From an uncultured Opitutales bacterium (GTDB lineage Bacteria > Verrucomicrobiota > Verrucomicrobiia > Opitutales > Intestinicryptomonadaceae), in assembly GCA_944390805.1 (NCBI GenBank), contig CALXQW010000007.1, forward strand, positions 1 through 61,304: a stretch of 61,304 nucleotides of DNA, written 5' to 3'. This document shows positions 1-8,909 of this stretch, piece by piece. The notes under the pieces are model-generated. The model made no database searches, was not told the origin of the DNA, and worked only from the letters and a program-made list of their open reading frames with translations. Position numbers and translations under genes: made by a program. Every line of letters starts with the position of its first letter. The stretch's first letter is position 1.

Positions 1-70
1 AATGATTCTTTCGACATGGTTCTTTCGGTTTTCTTGTTTTTTGTTTTAGGTTGATGACCTTTCCTGCGCG

Positions 71-143
71 AGCCCCAGAGCGGATTTGAACCGCCGACCC
101 CGTCCTTACCAAGGACGTGCTCTACCTACTGAGCTACCGGGGC
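71..143 (-). tRNA. tRNA-Thr (anticodon GGU)
   Basis: The reverse strand folds as a full cloverleaf: a 7-bp acceptor stem starting GCCCCGG, a D arm containing GTAGCTCAG, an anticodon stem CGTCC/GGACG around a 7-nt loop TTGGTAA, and a T arm with GGTTCAAATCC. The anticodon is GGT, which reads the Thr codon ACC. The CCA end is not encoded. Confidence 0.95.
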
Positions 144-478
144 GTACGCCGAAAAAGCCGCCAGAGTTGCTGGCGTTACTTTTATAGAAAGAGCAAGGAA
201 TCTGACGCTCTACGGCAGGCGCGTCAACAATTTTTTTCAAAAATATGCTAAAAAGTTTGCTCAGCTAAGTTTTTTTACCAAAAAACCGCACAAAACAACA
301 AGCAAAAGATTGACGTACCCCATCTTATCTGTTTATTAAATATATATACCTATTGTATTCTATATGGCAATCATAGAAGTGTATGGTTTTACTTTTATGC
401 GCCTCACATATCCGCCAAGATTCTTCCAAAACTTTTAAAACAACCGCAAGTCCAAAGAAAACCCAAGCACAAAAGCCC
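144..478. other. Intergenic leader region upstream of the GH20 gene
   Basis: About 335 bases without a convincing gene, AT-rich especially from 230 onward. It separates the divergent tRNA-Thr from the GH20-like lipoprotein gene. The only signal is a promoter-like pair at 310-339. An ATG-less in-frame extension of the GH20 frame begins at 383, but it lies before the signal peptide and is not taken as coding. Confidence 0.5.
310..339 (+). promoter_or_regulatory. Possible sigma70-type promoter for the GH20 gene
   Basis: TTGACG at 310-315 matches five of six bases of the -35 consensus. TATTAA at 334-339 follows after an 18-base spacer. It would give a leader of about 130 bases before the ATG at 479. 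The surrounding DNA is AT-rich, so chance matches are likely. Confidence 0.3.
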
Positions 479-2038
479 ATGAGACAAATCTATATTATTT
501 ATACACTCATAGCATTAACAATATCTATATTTCTCTCCGGATGCGGACAAGAAACAAAAAAGGTGGAAGATTTCGACTTTACCACCTTTCAGAAGCGACT
601 CGCCCCGCGCCCGCAACACTTTGAGTTCTACAAGGGCTTCTTCGATATAAAAGACGGTTGCAAAATAGACCTATGCATGCCAAAAGCCGATGAGGCCGCA
701 GAGAAAATTGCACAAGAAAAATTTGTAAAGTTCTGGAAGGCAATCCCCCAAATATCCCTAAAAGAAGATGCCTCGGCGCAAGATATCAGACCTGAGGGCT
801 ACCGCATTACAGCAGACTCAGACGTCTTAAAAATCTCCGCCCCAGATACCGCAGGGCTTCTCAATGCGCTCAAGACCCTAAGACAACTTGCCGACGCAAA
901 ACCATTAGGCAAAACCTTGCACGGCTACATCATTCCGCTTTGCAATATAGAAGACTGGCCCGCTTTGAAACTGCGCGCCATACAGCTGGGGCTTGGCAAG
1001 GGAGTAAGCACAAAGAGAATAGAACAGCTGATAAGGCTGGCTTCCTATTACAAATTTAACGCGCTGCTTCTGAGCCTGGAAGGAACTTTTGTGTCGGAAA
1101 AACACCCGCAATTCTTCTGGAAAAGCGATGTTCCCCGCGCAGAAATAAAGCGGCTTATAGATGTGGCAAAAGATCAAGGGCTGAAGGTTATACCTCAGTT
1201 TCATGTCTTCGGGCATGCAAACAATGCGTCGTTTAGGTCTTGCAAGCACTCTGCGCTGGACTTCAATCCAGACTTGCAGCCCTATTTCGAGCCGCTCGGA
1301 TACTCTTGGTGCATGTCAAATCCGGAGACTAAGAAAGTTTTGGCCGATATAGTCAACGAACTTTGCGATCTATTCGGCAATCCCGAATACTTCTCTCTTG
1401 GCATGGACGAAATTTACGATCTTGCAACCTGCGCCGAATGCCGAAAAAGACCCGCAAAAGATTTGATTAAAGAACACCTCGAATATTTTAGAGAGCTTTT
1501 GGAAAAACGCGGAACAAGAACTCTCGTCTGGCACGATATGCTTCTTGCAAAAGATGATGCCCGCTGGAAGGGCTATACCGCCAACGCGCGAGACATATAC
1601 AAGCTCGACACTTTGTACAAGGAATTGCCCAAAGATCTAATAATCTGCGACTGGCAATACTCCGAGCCTAAAGACAACCCCGGGTTCCCAAGCATAAAAT
1701 TCTTTAAAGACGCCGGGTTTGAAGTATGGGGCGCCACCTGGACGGACGGAAACGCCGCCAGAAATCTGGCCGCAACTCTCGTAGCTGAGAATCAGCCGGG
1801 TTTTGTGGCCACAACATGGAGTAAATACACGGGGCTTCCCGTGGTGAAGATATTTTTGCAAAGTTCCGCAGCTGCGTGGGGATCTGCAATGGAGGATAAG
1901 ACAGATACCCCAAATATTCTTGTACGCAGGCTTAACTTTGCCAGGCATGTGCGGCAGATAGGCTGGGATATGGGCGTTAAAAAATATGAAGACACCGGAG
2001 TATCATCGCAAAACTACGCGGAACCCCCGCTCTATTAA
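479..2038 (+). CDS. GH20-family beta-N-acetylhexosaminidase-like lipoprotein
   Basis: Predicted 519-residue exported glycosidase acting on terminal N-acetylhexosamines, as in host mucin or chitin fragments. The ATG at 479 is chosen because it opens a lipoprotein signal ending LSGC near residue 22. Upstream in-frame codons would bury that signal. After a mixed alpha/beta N-terminal domain typical of GH20 comes the TIM-barrel, with the Asp-Glu pair in GMDEIYD (D310, E311) matching the catalytic pair of substrate-assisted GH20 enzymes, and an HVFGH stretch before it. The family is seen from these motifs; substrate is inferred. It stands alone, with about 230 non-coding bases before the next gene. 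Confidence 0.8.
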   Translation: MRQIYIIYTLIALTISIFLSGCGQETKKVEDFDFTTFQKRLAPRPQHFEFYKGFFDIKDGCKIDLCMPKADEAAEKIAQEKFVKFWKAIPQISLKEDASAQDIRPEGYRITADSDVLKISAPDTAGLLNALKTLRQLADAKPLGKTLHGYIIPLCNIEDWPALKLRAIQLGLGKGVSTKRIEQLIRLASYYKFNALLLSLEGTFVSEKHPQFFWKSDVPRAEIKRLIDVAKDQGLKVIPQFHVFGHANNASFRSCKHSALDFNPDLQPYFEPLGYSWCMSNPETKKVLADIVNELCDLFGNPEYFSLGMDEIYDLATCAECRKRPAKDLIKEHLEYFRELLEKRGTRTLVWHDMLLAKDDARWKGYTANARDIYKLDTLYKELPKDLIICDWQYSEPKDNPGFPSIKFFKDAGFEVWGATWTDGNAARNLAATLVAENQPGFVATTWSKYTGLPVVKIFLQSSAAAWGSAMEDKTDTPNILVRRLNFARHVRQIGWDMGVKKYEDTGVSSQNYAEPPLY

Positions 2039-2212
2039 GAGTGCAAGCAGGCAGTTTAGACAAAGTAGGAAAAGGAATCTTTTTAGGCTCTCAGCATCCA
2101 TACGCAAAAAGAATATCGTAGAAGATAAACTTCCACGGTGTTAAAGTCGTTATTTGCACCTTATTTTATATGCAAAAAATACATGCGTAAATGCCAGTAC
2201 TAAAATCACTCC

Positions 2213-2241
2213 TTGACAGAGATTATTTCTTTGGATTTACT
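2213..2241 (+). promoter_or_regulatory. Promoter of the coiled-coil secreted protein gene
   Basis: TTGACA at 2213-2218 is a perfect -35 match, followed after 17 bases by TTTACT at 2236-2241 (four of six). Transcription would begin near 2248, just before the ATG at 2267. This argues against any start at 2213. Confidence 0.5.
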
Positions 2242-2266
2242 GCGAATTTTAATACCATTTCAACAG

Positions 2267-3310
2267 ATGAGAAAAAGCATTTCAGCATCATTATTGGCAT
2301 TTGGATTATCCTGCATATTTGCGGGCGCACAAGAATACTACACTGTCAGTGTAAAGACATATGTGGGAACTGCCCTTGAAGACCAATTTTCCTTCAATAT
2401 TCAGCCTGGCAAAACAGAGAAAAAGGGCTTTGAATGCCGACTTTACGCAAAGGGCTACCAGGCACAGGGCTTTGAGCATCCACTGCTTGCCGAGATGGAA
2501 AAGAAGCGTGCCGAAGAGGAACTTGCCGCAAGCATAGCAAAGGAAAATGCAAATAAAAAAGACTACGAGCTTATCGCAGAAGAGGCAAAGAAGAAGAGCG
2601 ACGAGCTTAAGAATCTTATAAATACTTTAAGCAGGAGGTCTGAAAACACTATCTCAAGAATAGAGTTTTTAGAAAAGAAAGACGCAGCTCTCGATAAGGC
2701 CTTGGAAGCCATAGAAAAGAATCCCAGATCCGCAAAGGCGGTTATGGAGAAATTTGCCCAGATATACGAAAAAGACTTTATTGATAAAGACCCTGTACCT
2801 GTTGCCGATTACCGCCGCGCAGACACCGAGGAATACGATTTCGGCAGCTATTGCGAATTTACCCTTCACGATGTAAAGGCGGGGAGCGCCATATTTGAGA
2901 TGGCTTACGCGTATTCTCGCATACTAAGCTGGGCATATGCCGATGGAAACAACACTGGCGGGGGAATAACAAAATTTCCGATTTTTGAAAATTACCTTAA
3001 GATATTCGACTCCACGCAAACTGTAAAGCTTGGGGAGGAATACTGCATACAGTTTGGCAGGCAAGACAAGAAAACCGCAACATCTCTGCACGAGGCTTTG
3101 CAAGGCACAACACTGTTTTCGTCAAACGACGCCTCCTCAAGGGCACAAGACGCTATAAACAGCGCTATGAAGATTTTCAAATCAAACTCATCTCCGCTCG
3201 ACGCCCAGGGAAAATTCTCTGAGATAAGAAGCCGTTTTGGAGCTCAGACATCCCAGACTGTAAGAGCGGTAATAAAAATTACCCCTATGGGAGGCGGAGC
3301 CGCAAGATAA
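2267..3310 (+). CDS. Secreted coiled-coil protein of unknown function
   Basis: A 347-residue protein not recognised as a known family. The start at 2267 gives a clean signal peptide ending in FAGAQ and lies just downstream of the promoter at 2213-2241. Residues about 70-175 are rich in Glu, Lys and Ala with heptad-like spacing (runs such as EMEKKRAEEELA), indicating a long coiled coil. The flanking parts are beta-rich and contain an acidic FGSYCEFTLHD stretch. It is followed by a strong terminator and is therefore monocistronic. It is probably a periplasmic or surface structural protein; function unknown. Confidence 0.75.
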   Translation: MRKSISASLLAFGLSCIFAGAQEYYTVSVKTYVGTALEDQFSFNIQPGKTEKKGFECRLYAKGYQAQGFEHPLLAEMEKKRAEEELAASIAKENANKKDYELIAEEAKKKSDELKNLINTLSRRSENTISRIEFLEKKDAALDKALEAIEKNPRSAKAVMEKFAQIYEKDFIDKDPVPVADYRRADTEEYDFGSYCEFTLHDVKAGSAIFEMAYAYSRILSWAYADGNNTGGGITKFPIFENYLKIFDSTQTVKLGEEYCIQFGRQDKKTATSLHEALQGTTLFSSNDASSRAQDAINSAMKIFKSNSSPLDAQGKFSEIRSRFGAQTSQTVRAVIKITPMGGGAAR

Positions 3311-3350
3311 CTAAAATTTTTACGCCATTTTTATCGGCGGTAAACTTATG

Positions 3351-3379
3351 GGCGCGGGGTTGTTTTCCCGCGCTTTTTT
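3351..3379 (+). terminator. Rho-independent terminator
   Basis: Perfect 7-bp stem GCGCGGG/CCCGCGC with an 8-base loop, followed by six T residues (3374-3379). It lies 40 bases after the stop of the coiled-coil protein gene. Confidence 0.85.
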
Positions 3380-3570
3380 ATTGCTCAGGAAATTCTTACA
3401 AATAACGAGCATAAAATATACAAAAATTCTTCCGCGCTAAAAATGTAGCCGCTTAAAAATTTTTAAGATACGCCGCTATTTAAATGCGCGCAAAAAATAA
3501 GTAGCGCAGCGGAAAGCTTCGGAGAGAGAAATTTTTTAATGGAAGAGTCTAAATAAAAATTTTCTTTATA

Positions 3571-4407
3571 TTATTTTTGAAAAGCCAAAGACACTTTCAG
3601 TTTAATTCCGGCCGCCAGATTTGATATCTGCGCGGAAAAGTTTTCTGTGGAAAGCAGTTTTACAGGCGCCCTAACGCCCACCGTAGATACGGGAGTCTCT
3701 TCAAGATAAGATGGGCTGCAGATGGCAGACATCTTAGGCTTTGAGAAGCTTACATCAAGGTTAAAGACCGCCGACATTGCTCCGTCTGAATTGTAAAAAG
3801 AAAAATCGGAGACTGAAAAGCTCAGCCCGAGCGGATATGAGATTTCCTTTCCTGAAGAGGAATCTGCAATGCAAATCTTTGCCGTGGGCTGAGCAGAAAA
3901 AGATGACTTACCATTTATTGAAATCTGCCTGACTGCATGAATGGGCTCACAGAGAGCTTCTCTGCCGCTTTCCTGAATAAGCTCCACGCGCAAGATGCAT
4001 CTGCCGCTTTTAAAGGCGGTATATATGGCTGCTGCATCTGGAGTAAAGGAAGAAGACGAAACGTCTTTGCCCGATAATGAATTGGCTGAAGACTTAGGCG
4101 GCTCATTGTCAGCAGAGCCATTAGATGCATTGTCTTCCGAAATATTAACAGTAGCGGCCGCATTATTTGTATCTTCAACTCTCCTAAGCCACGCACCTCT
4201 GTGCGGAGTACCGAATTTTCCAGCTCGAGAAGGCCTGTAAAGCTCGCCGTCGGAAGGAGGCGGGGCTTTTATCTGAACCTCAACCAAAGAGCCGTCGTCT
4301 TTTTGCACATAGGTTTTACCGTCGCGCTCGATAAACTGGGCGCAGAGAAAGTTTCCGGACAGCATAATGACTGCGGCAGCTATAATGCGCATTGCAAGTT
4401 TCTTCAT
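3571..4407 (-). CDS. Secreted hypothetical protein
   Basis: A 278-residue protein of no recognised family. It opens with a signal peptide (MKKLAMRIIAAAVIMLSGNF) ending near CAQ. Next comes a short beta-hairpin-like segment (FIERDGKTYVQKDDGSLVEV), a Ser/Asn/Ala-rich low-complexity linker (residues about 85-120), and a beta-rich C-terminal domain. It begins 9 bases after the stop of the Sel1-repeat gene; its ribosome-binding site AGAGG overlaps that stop, so the two are co-transcribed and translationally linked. A joint envelope role is inferred only from this pairing. Confidence 0.75.
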   Translation of the reverse strand: MKKLAMRIIAAAVIMLSGNFLCAQFIERDGKTYVQKDDGSLVEVQIKAPPPSDGELYRPSRAGKFGTPHRGAWLRRVEDTNNAAATVNISEDNASNGSADNEPPKSSANSLSGKDVSSSSFTPDAAAIYTAFKSGRCILRVELIQESGREALCEPIHAVRQISINGKSSFSAQPTAKICIADSSSGKEISYPLGLSFSVSDFSFYNSDGAMSAVFNLDVSFSKPKMSAICSPSYLEETPVSTVGVRAPVKLLSTENFSAQISNLAAGIKLKVSLAFQK

Positions 4408-4416
4408 AGTTAACCT

Positions 4417-5346
4417 CTAATTGCTGTTTTTAGAATCTTGAGAAAGACTATTTACTTTTTCCTCAGCCTCGGGCAGTCCGCTTTGCGCGGCAAGTTTGTA
4501 GCACTCAAGAGCGGCGCGCATGTTTTTCTCAACGCCGTCGCCCTTCTCGTAGCATAGCCCAAGATTAAAACGCGCCTGGGGGTCTCCAAGTTTGGCGGCT
4601 TCGGCAGTCCATCTTGCAAAGGCGGACATATCCCGCGGAATGCCGGAGTCTCCGGCAAAATATATCTGGGCAAGATTCTGCATGGAAACAAGAGAGCCTT
4701 TTTCAGCGGCCTTTGTCCAAAGTTCCATGGCTTTAAGCTTGTCGACAGGAACGTAGAGGCCCTGATAGTAGAATCCGGCAAGGGCCTCGAGCGCGGGGAC
4801 ATATTCAGCTCTTGCGCTGCTCTTTAATATTTCAACAGCCTTTTGTGGGTCTTTCTTTGTGTTTTGCCCGTTTAACAAGGATGCTGCAATATTGTACTGT
4901 GCTTTTTCATCTCCGAGATTTGCAGCATCGAGCCACATCATATAGCCCTTGCGTATATCTTTTTCAACCCCCATGCCGCCAACATAGCATACTCCAAGAT
5001 TGTACAAAGCCTGGGGATTGTTAAATTTTGCGGCCTTCTGCCAAAGTTCAAATGCCTTCTGAGGATTCTTTTCAACGCCCTCGCCAAGAGAATATGCACG
5101 GGCAAGAAGATTGCACGCCATCTGATGGTCCTGTTCGGCGGCCTTAGCCCACCATGCAGCGGCAAGCTTAGGATCTTTTTCAGCCCCCTTTGCCCCCTCA
5201 GCGTAAACCATGCCAATGTAAAATTGCGACTGCGCATCTCCTCCCTCTGCCCTCTTCAAGACAAGCTCCGTTGCCTTGTCGAGCTCCGCCGACGCCGTCA
5301 GCGCTGCCGCGCAAAACAAAAACACTGCCGCAAAAACGCACTTCAT
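4417..5346 (-). CDS. Sel1-like repeat (tetratricopeptide-type) secreted protein
   Basis: A 309-residue protein made of about seven consecutive Sel1-like repeats of roughly 36 residues, with the signature A..NLG..Y..G.GV.KD...A..W...AA recurring from about residue 35 to the end. Sel1 repeats form alpha-solenoids that bind other proteins. The start at 5346 gives a signal peptide ending LTASA, so the protein is exported. Upstream in-frame sequence back to 5526 has no signal peptide and overlaps the divergent gene, so it is rejected. It is co-transcribed with the secreted protein that follows. Confidence 0.88.
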   Translation of the reverse strand: MKCVFAAVFLFCAAALTASAELDKATELVLKRAEGGDAQSQFYIGMVYAEGAKGAEKDPKLAAAWWAKAAEQDHQMACNLLARAYSLGEGVEKNPQKAFELWQKAAKFNNPQALYNLGVCYVGGMGVEKDIRKGYMMWLDAANLGDEKAQYNIAASLLNGQNTKKDPQKAVEILKSSARAEYVPALEALAGFYYQGLYVPVDKLKAMELWTKAAEKGSLVSMQNLAQIYFAGDSGIPRDMSAFARWTAEAAKLGDPQARFNLGLCYEKGDGVEKNMRAALECYKLAAQSGLPEAEEKVNSLSQDSKNSN

Positions 5347-5391
5347 TTTAGGCACACTATATTCCGTGCCCTCAAAAATAAAGAAAATTTC

Positions 5392-5420
5392 TTGAAGGCA
5401 AAATGTGCGGCGCATATATT
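5392..5420 (+). promoter_or_regulatory. Promoter of the nucleoside hydrolase gene cluster
   Basis: TTGAAG at 5392-5397 (four of six) and TATATT at 5415-5420 (five of six) are separated by exactly 17 bases. The predicted transcription start is about 5426-5427, two or three bases before the ATG at 5429. The message would be nearly leaderless. It excludes the alternative in-frame start at 5405, which would lie inside the spacer. Confidence 0.5.
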
Positions 5421-5428
5421 CTGTGTTC

Positions 5429-6484
5429 ATGAAAAGTTTGCGCGTTTTTATTGTTATTGCGCTTTCGATTGTATTTGGGGTGGTGTATGCTTCGGGTGCT
5501 CGAAAGGTTATTTTTGATACGGACATGGGCAGCGATATAGACGATGCCCTCGCCCTACTTGTGCTCTTAGACTACCATAAAGCCGGAAAGATAGATCTTG
5601 CAGGCATAACAATTTCAAAGGACAATGCGTATTCGTCCATATACACAGACGTTGTAAACAACTTCTACGGATACAAAAATATTCCCATAGCAGTTGTAAG
5701 AGAAGGCATAGGAAAGGACGACGGCTGCTATACGAGGGCCTCGACCGACTTGAAAGATTCCTGCGGGCGCTATGTGTTTTCAAGGAACATAGATGCCACA
5801 TGCAATCTTGAGGAGGCGGTTCATTTTCTAAGAAGAACACTTGCCTCTTTGCCGGAGGGAGAAAAGGCTACACTTGTTGTTGTAGGTTTTGCAACAAATC
5901 TTGCGCGGCTGCTCGAGAGCGGTCCTGACAATATCTCGCCTCTCGACGGAACAAGCCTTGTAAAAGAGAAGGTAGATTTCATATCCATGATGGCCGCCAA
6001 TTTCGACAAAGCATCTTTGGAAAATCCGCAAGACAGCCGTCCGGAGTGGAATGTTCTTATGGACCCCAAAAGTGCAAAAACAGTATTTGAAAGATGCCCC
6101 GTAGACATAGTTTTCAGCGGATTTGAGGTTGGCAAGGCAGTTAGGTTTCCGCACGACAAGATAGACGAGGTCCTCTATGGCAATCCTACAAATCCCGTAA
6201 AGATCTCATACGATGCCCACGCAAGAACTGCAGACAAAAAGACAGGCAGGCACAACCGTCCATGTTGGGATTTAACCAGCGCCCTATATGCGGCAGATCC
6301 CGATTGCAAATTCTTTGAGTTGTCAGAGAGGGGAAAAGTTTCCCTTGTAAACAATAAAGGCTCAAATTCTTTTACCCCGGATAAATCCGGAAGGGACAGA
6401 TATCTAATTTTAAAACCTGAGAATATCCAGGCTCTCACAGACAAACTCGTGGAGCTTTGCTCCTTAAAACCAAACGGAATGTAA
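5429..6484 (+). CDS. Exported nucleoside hydrolase (paralogue 1)
   Basis: A 351-residue enzyme of the inosine-uridine-preferring nucleoside hydrolase superfamily, which splits ribonucleosides into ribose and base. The signature DTDMGSDIDDA (residues 30-40) supplies the calcium-binding aspartates. The C-terminal motif around CWDLTSAL is in the position of the family's last Ca2+-binding Asp. A hydrophobic N-terminus ending near YASG indicates export, unlike the cytosolic classical enzymes. It heads a three-gene operon with a second paralogue and an esterase lipoprotein. Base specificity cannot be read from sequence. Confidence 0.88.
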   Translation: MKSLRVFIVIALSIVFGVVYASGARKVIFDTDMGSDIDDALALLVLLDYHKAGKIDLAGITISKDNAYSSIYTDVVNNFYGYKNIPIAVVREGIGKDDGCYTRASTDLKDSCGRYVFSRNIDATCNLEEAVHFLRRTLASLPEGEKATLVVVGFATNLARLLESGPDNISPLDGTSLVKEKVDFISMMAANFDKASLENPQDSRPEWNVLMDPKSAKTVFERCPVDIVFSGFEVGKAVRFPHDKIDEVLYGNPTNPVKISYDAHARTADKKTGRHNRPCWDLTSALYAADPDCKFFELSERGKVSLVNNKGSNSFTPDKSGRDRYLILKPENIQALTDKLVELCSLKPNGM

Positions 6485-6501
6485 TTACCCCAATAAGAAG
6501 T

Positions 6502-7635
6502 ATGTCAAAAAAGTCTTTAAATTTGCCGCTTGCGGCGCTGGCAATATGCGCAGCCTGTTCATGGGCGGTTGGAAATTCAAATGGCATTGGAGGCTTGTCC
6601 GAATACGGATTAAAAGACAATGGGAGATCTGTTTCCAAGCAGAAGATAATTTTCGACACAGACATGGGCAACGATTCCGACGACGCCATAGCCCTTGTTA
6701 TGCTACATGCCGCCCAGAGGGAGGGCACCGCAGAACTCTTAGGCATTACCGTAAACAAATCCAATCCCTACGCTCCTGTTTTTACGAATATATTAAACGA
6801 CCATTACGGCGCGAGGAATATTCCCATAGCCTATCTTAACGGCGGTCTGAGCACTGGCGACGGAGTCTTCTTGAAGCGCATTTGCGAACAGAGAACCCCA
6901 AACGGCCTGTATCTTTACTCAAGACGGGCAGTAGATGCATCGCAATTTCCAGACGCCGTTAAGTTTTTAAGGAAGGTTCTGGCCGATTCTGAGGACAAGT
7001 CTGTGAGCATAGTAACAGTTGGGCTTGCAACTGCGCTTGCCCGCCTGCTCGAGACTCCGCCCGACAATATCTCGCCCCTCGACGGAACGGAGCTTATGAG
7101 AAGAAAAGTAAGGCTTGTATCCATAATGGCAGGAAGATTCACGCCAGAAGTTCTCGCAGATCCAAAGCGTTTTCCGCCCGAATGGAACAGCCTCGGAGAT
7201 CCCAAAAGCGCCAAAATCCTCTTTGAGAGATGCCCTGTGCCAATGGTATTTGGAGGAATGGAAGTGGGTCTGGCATTGCCGTATCCGCATTCGGAGATAG
7301 ACGAGATATCCACCCTTTACGGGGAAAATCCGTTTGTTGATGCCTACAACATGTTTGCTGAGCATGTTGCAAGAAACAAATTCAAGCGCAACGACGGCCG
7401 GCACGACAGATCCTGCTACGATCCGGCAAGCGCGCTTTTTGTATTAAGACCAGATTTATTCACACTGTCCGAACCCGGCAGCGTTAGGGTGATAGACGAC
7501 AAGGGACGCGCCTCTTTTACCCCAGATCCAAACGGCCTGCACAGATATATAATCATAGATAAAAACCAAGTTGAGAAGATTGTCGGCGAGATAGTCCGTC
7601 TTACAAAGATCAAGCCTGCCCAAGACCTCCGTTAA
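6502..7635 (+). CDS. Exported nucleoside hydrolase (paralogue 2)
   Basis: A 377-residue paralogue of the preceding gene, aligned over its whole length: DTDMGNDSDDA at residues 52-62, the DNISPLDG block, the WN.L.DPKSAK..FERCPV block, and GRHD.SCYDPASAL. It has an N-terminal signal sequence (AALAICAACS, with a possible lipidation Cys) and a linker of about 25 residues before the catalytic motif. The start at 6502 is 18 bases after the previous stop, with AAGAAG just upstream. Sequence divergence between the paralogues suggests different nucleoside preference rather than recent duplication. Confidence 0.88.
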   Translation: MSKKSLNLPLAALAICAACSWAVGNSNGIGGLSEYGLKDNGRSVSKQKIIFDTDMGNDSDDAIALVMLHAAQREGTAELLGITVNKSNPYAPVFTNILNDHYGARNIPIAYLNGGLSTGDGVFLKRICEQRTPNGLYLYSRRAVDASQFPDAVKFLRKVLADSEDKSVSIVTVGLATALARLLETPPDNISPLDGTELMRRKVRLVSIMAGRFTPEVLADPKRFPPEWNSLGDPKSAKILFERCPVPMVFGGMEVGLALPYPHSEIDEISTLYGENPFVDAYNMFAEHVARNKFKRNDGRHDRSCYDPASALFVLRPDLFTLSEPGSVRVIDDKGRASFTPDPNGLHRYIIIDKNQVEKIVGEIVRLTKIKPAQDLR

Positions 7636-7650
7636 AGAAAGAAAAGACTT

Positions 7651-8622
7651 ATGAATGCAAAAAAGAAAATGCTCATATTAACAGCGGCAGCGGGGATATT
7701 TGCACTTGGGGCGTGCGCCTCGGCGGATAACGCGATGTGCGCAAACTCAACCGCAGATTCAAAACAATCGGGAAAGACATCTCCCGGACGCAACAAGCCT
7801 CTAATATTGTCCGCAGTAGATAGGCCCAGTGGCATAGAGATAATGGAAAATGTGCGCTTCAGCCCTACCTGTCCGGATCCGGAAGTTCTTTTGGACGTCT
7901 ATTACCCCAAAAAGATTGATAAAACAAACCCTGTACCGTGCCTGCTGCTAATACACGGTGGCGGCTGGAGAATGGGCGACCAAAAGAAATACGCTCTCAT
8001 GGCGGCTTACATGGCCTCTAAGGGATATGTTGTTGCAAGTACAACATATAGGCTTTTGCCCGAATACGACATAAAAGATAGCGTGGAAGACTGCCAAAGA
8101 GCTCTGCTATGGCTAAAAGAAAATGCCTCAAAATTTGGCGGAGACGCATCGAAAGTGGGTGTTATGGGCGGCTCTGCCGGAGGACATCTCTCAGCTCTTC
8201 TGGCTACTGGCGGCGGAGACCCGGATCTGTGCGGGGAAGTTTTCAAAGACCCCAAAGACGCAAAAGTTCAGGCATGCGTGGCAATGGCGCCAATTGCGGA
8301 TCTGAGCACAAACAAGCTTGCAAGGCGCCTTGGATTTAAGGGAGACAAAAATGAAGCTTGGAAGCTATCAGGCTTAAAGTATGTTTCAAAAGATTCTCCG
8401 CCCATGCTCCTGCTGCACTCTAAGGGAGATAAAACCGTAGATCCCGCGGAATCAGAAAAACTGCATAGTGCCTATAAGAAGGCCGGAGCCAAGTCTGAAA
8501 AAATTATTTACGATTACAACCGCCACGCTTTCTGGAATCTCGGCCTTGATGACGATTTCAAAATGACATCGTGGAACGACGCCTTAAAGTTCTTCGATAA
8601 AATCCTCAAGAACCGCCAATAA
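7651..8622 (+). CDS. Alpha/beta-hydrolase esterase lipoprotein (BD-FAE/acetylesterase type)
   Basis: A 323-residue lipoprotein: signal MNAKKKMLILTAAAG ending LGAC (Cys near residue 22). The hydrolase fold shows the oxyanion motif HGGGWR (residues about 99-104), the nucleophile elbow GGSAGG, an Asp in HSKGDKTVD and the catalytic His in NRHAFW. Such enzymes cleave acetyl, feruloyl or other small ester groups from sugars. It lies 15 bases behind the second nucleoside hydrolase, so it is in the same operon. It may remove acyl groups from sugars or nucleosides before hydrolysis; that link is inference. Confidence 0.85.
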   Translation: MNAKKKMLILTAAAGIFALGACASADNAMCANSTADSKQSGKTSPGRNKPLILSAVDRPSGIEIMENVRFSPTCPDPEVLLDVYYPKKIDKTNPVPCLLLIHGGGWRMGDQKKYALMAAYMASKGYVVASTTYRLLPEYDIKDSVEDCQRALLWLKENASKFGGDASKVGVMGGSAGGHLSALLATGGGDPDLCGEVFKDPKDAKVQACVAMAPIADLSTNKLARRLGFKGDKNEAWKLSGLKYVSKDSPPMLLLHSKGDKTVDPAESEKLHSAYKKAGAKSEKIIYDYNRHAFWNLGLDDDFKMTSWNDALKFFDKILKNRQ

Positions 8623-8691
8623 ACTCTTATTACTTGCGTGGCATCTTGAGCGGCCATTGAAATCTCGTTTTAAAAAGACAATACAACATAG

Positions 8692-8722
8692 GGGCAAAAT
8701 GCAGCGGCTTTGCATTTTGCCC
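8692..8722 (+). terminator. Terminator of the nucleoside hydrolase operon
   Basis: Perfect 12-bp inverted repeat GGGCAAAATGCA/TGCATTTTGCCC with a 7-base loop, then TTATATTTT. It lies 70 bases after the esterase stop. Confidence 0.75.
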
Positions 8723-8853
8723 TTATATTTTACATTTTCAGACTGCGGTGTTTCATGCAAGGTATATACATGTTTTAATCAGAATTTCAGCGTGTTTTTA
8801 TTTTTTTGCGCTTATAAGATAAGAGGCGCACAACACAGAATTTTACAATGCAA

Positions 8854-8887
8854 ATGCCCCGCAAGAAATTGGTTCCCTGCGGGGCAT
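8854..8887 (-). terminator. Terminator of the nucleoside permease gene
   Basis: Perfect 10-bp inverted repeat ATGCCCCGCA/TGCGGGGCAT with a 14-base loop, 23 bases after the permease stop on the reverse strand. The reverse strand continues into TTGCATTGTAAAA, so the T tract is poor. With 8692-8722 it insulates two convergent units. Confidence 0.65.
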
Positions 8888-8909
8888 CTATCAAAGAAAC
8901 TAAGCAGAC

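Noticed and set aside
4201..5517. Several open frames of 60-130 codons antisense to the Sel1-repeat and secreted protein genes
   Set aside because: They follow the repeat periodicity of the Sel1 gene in other frames and have no start signals; shadows.
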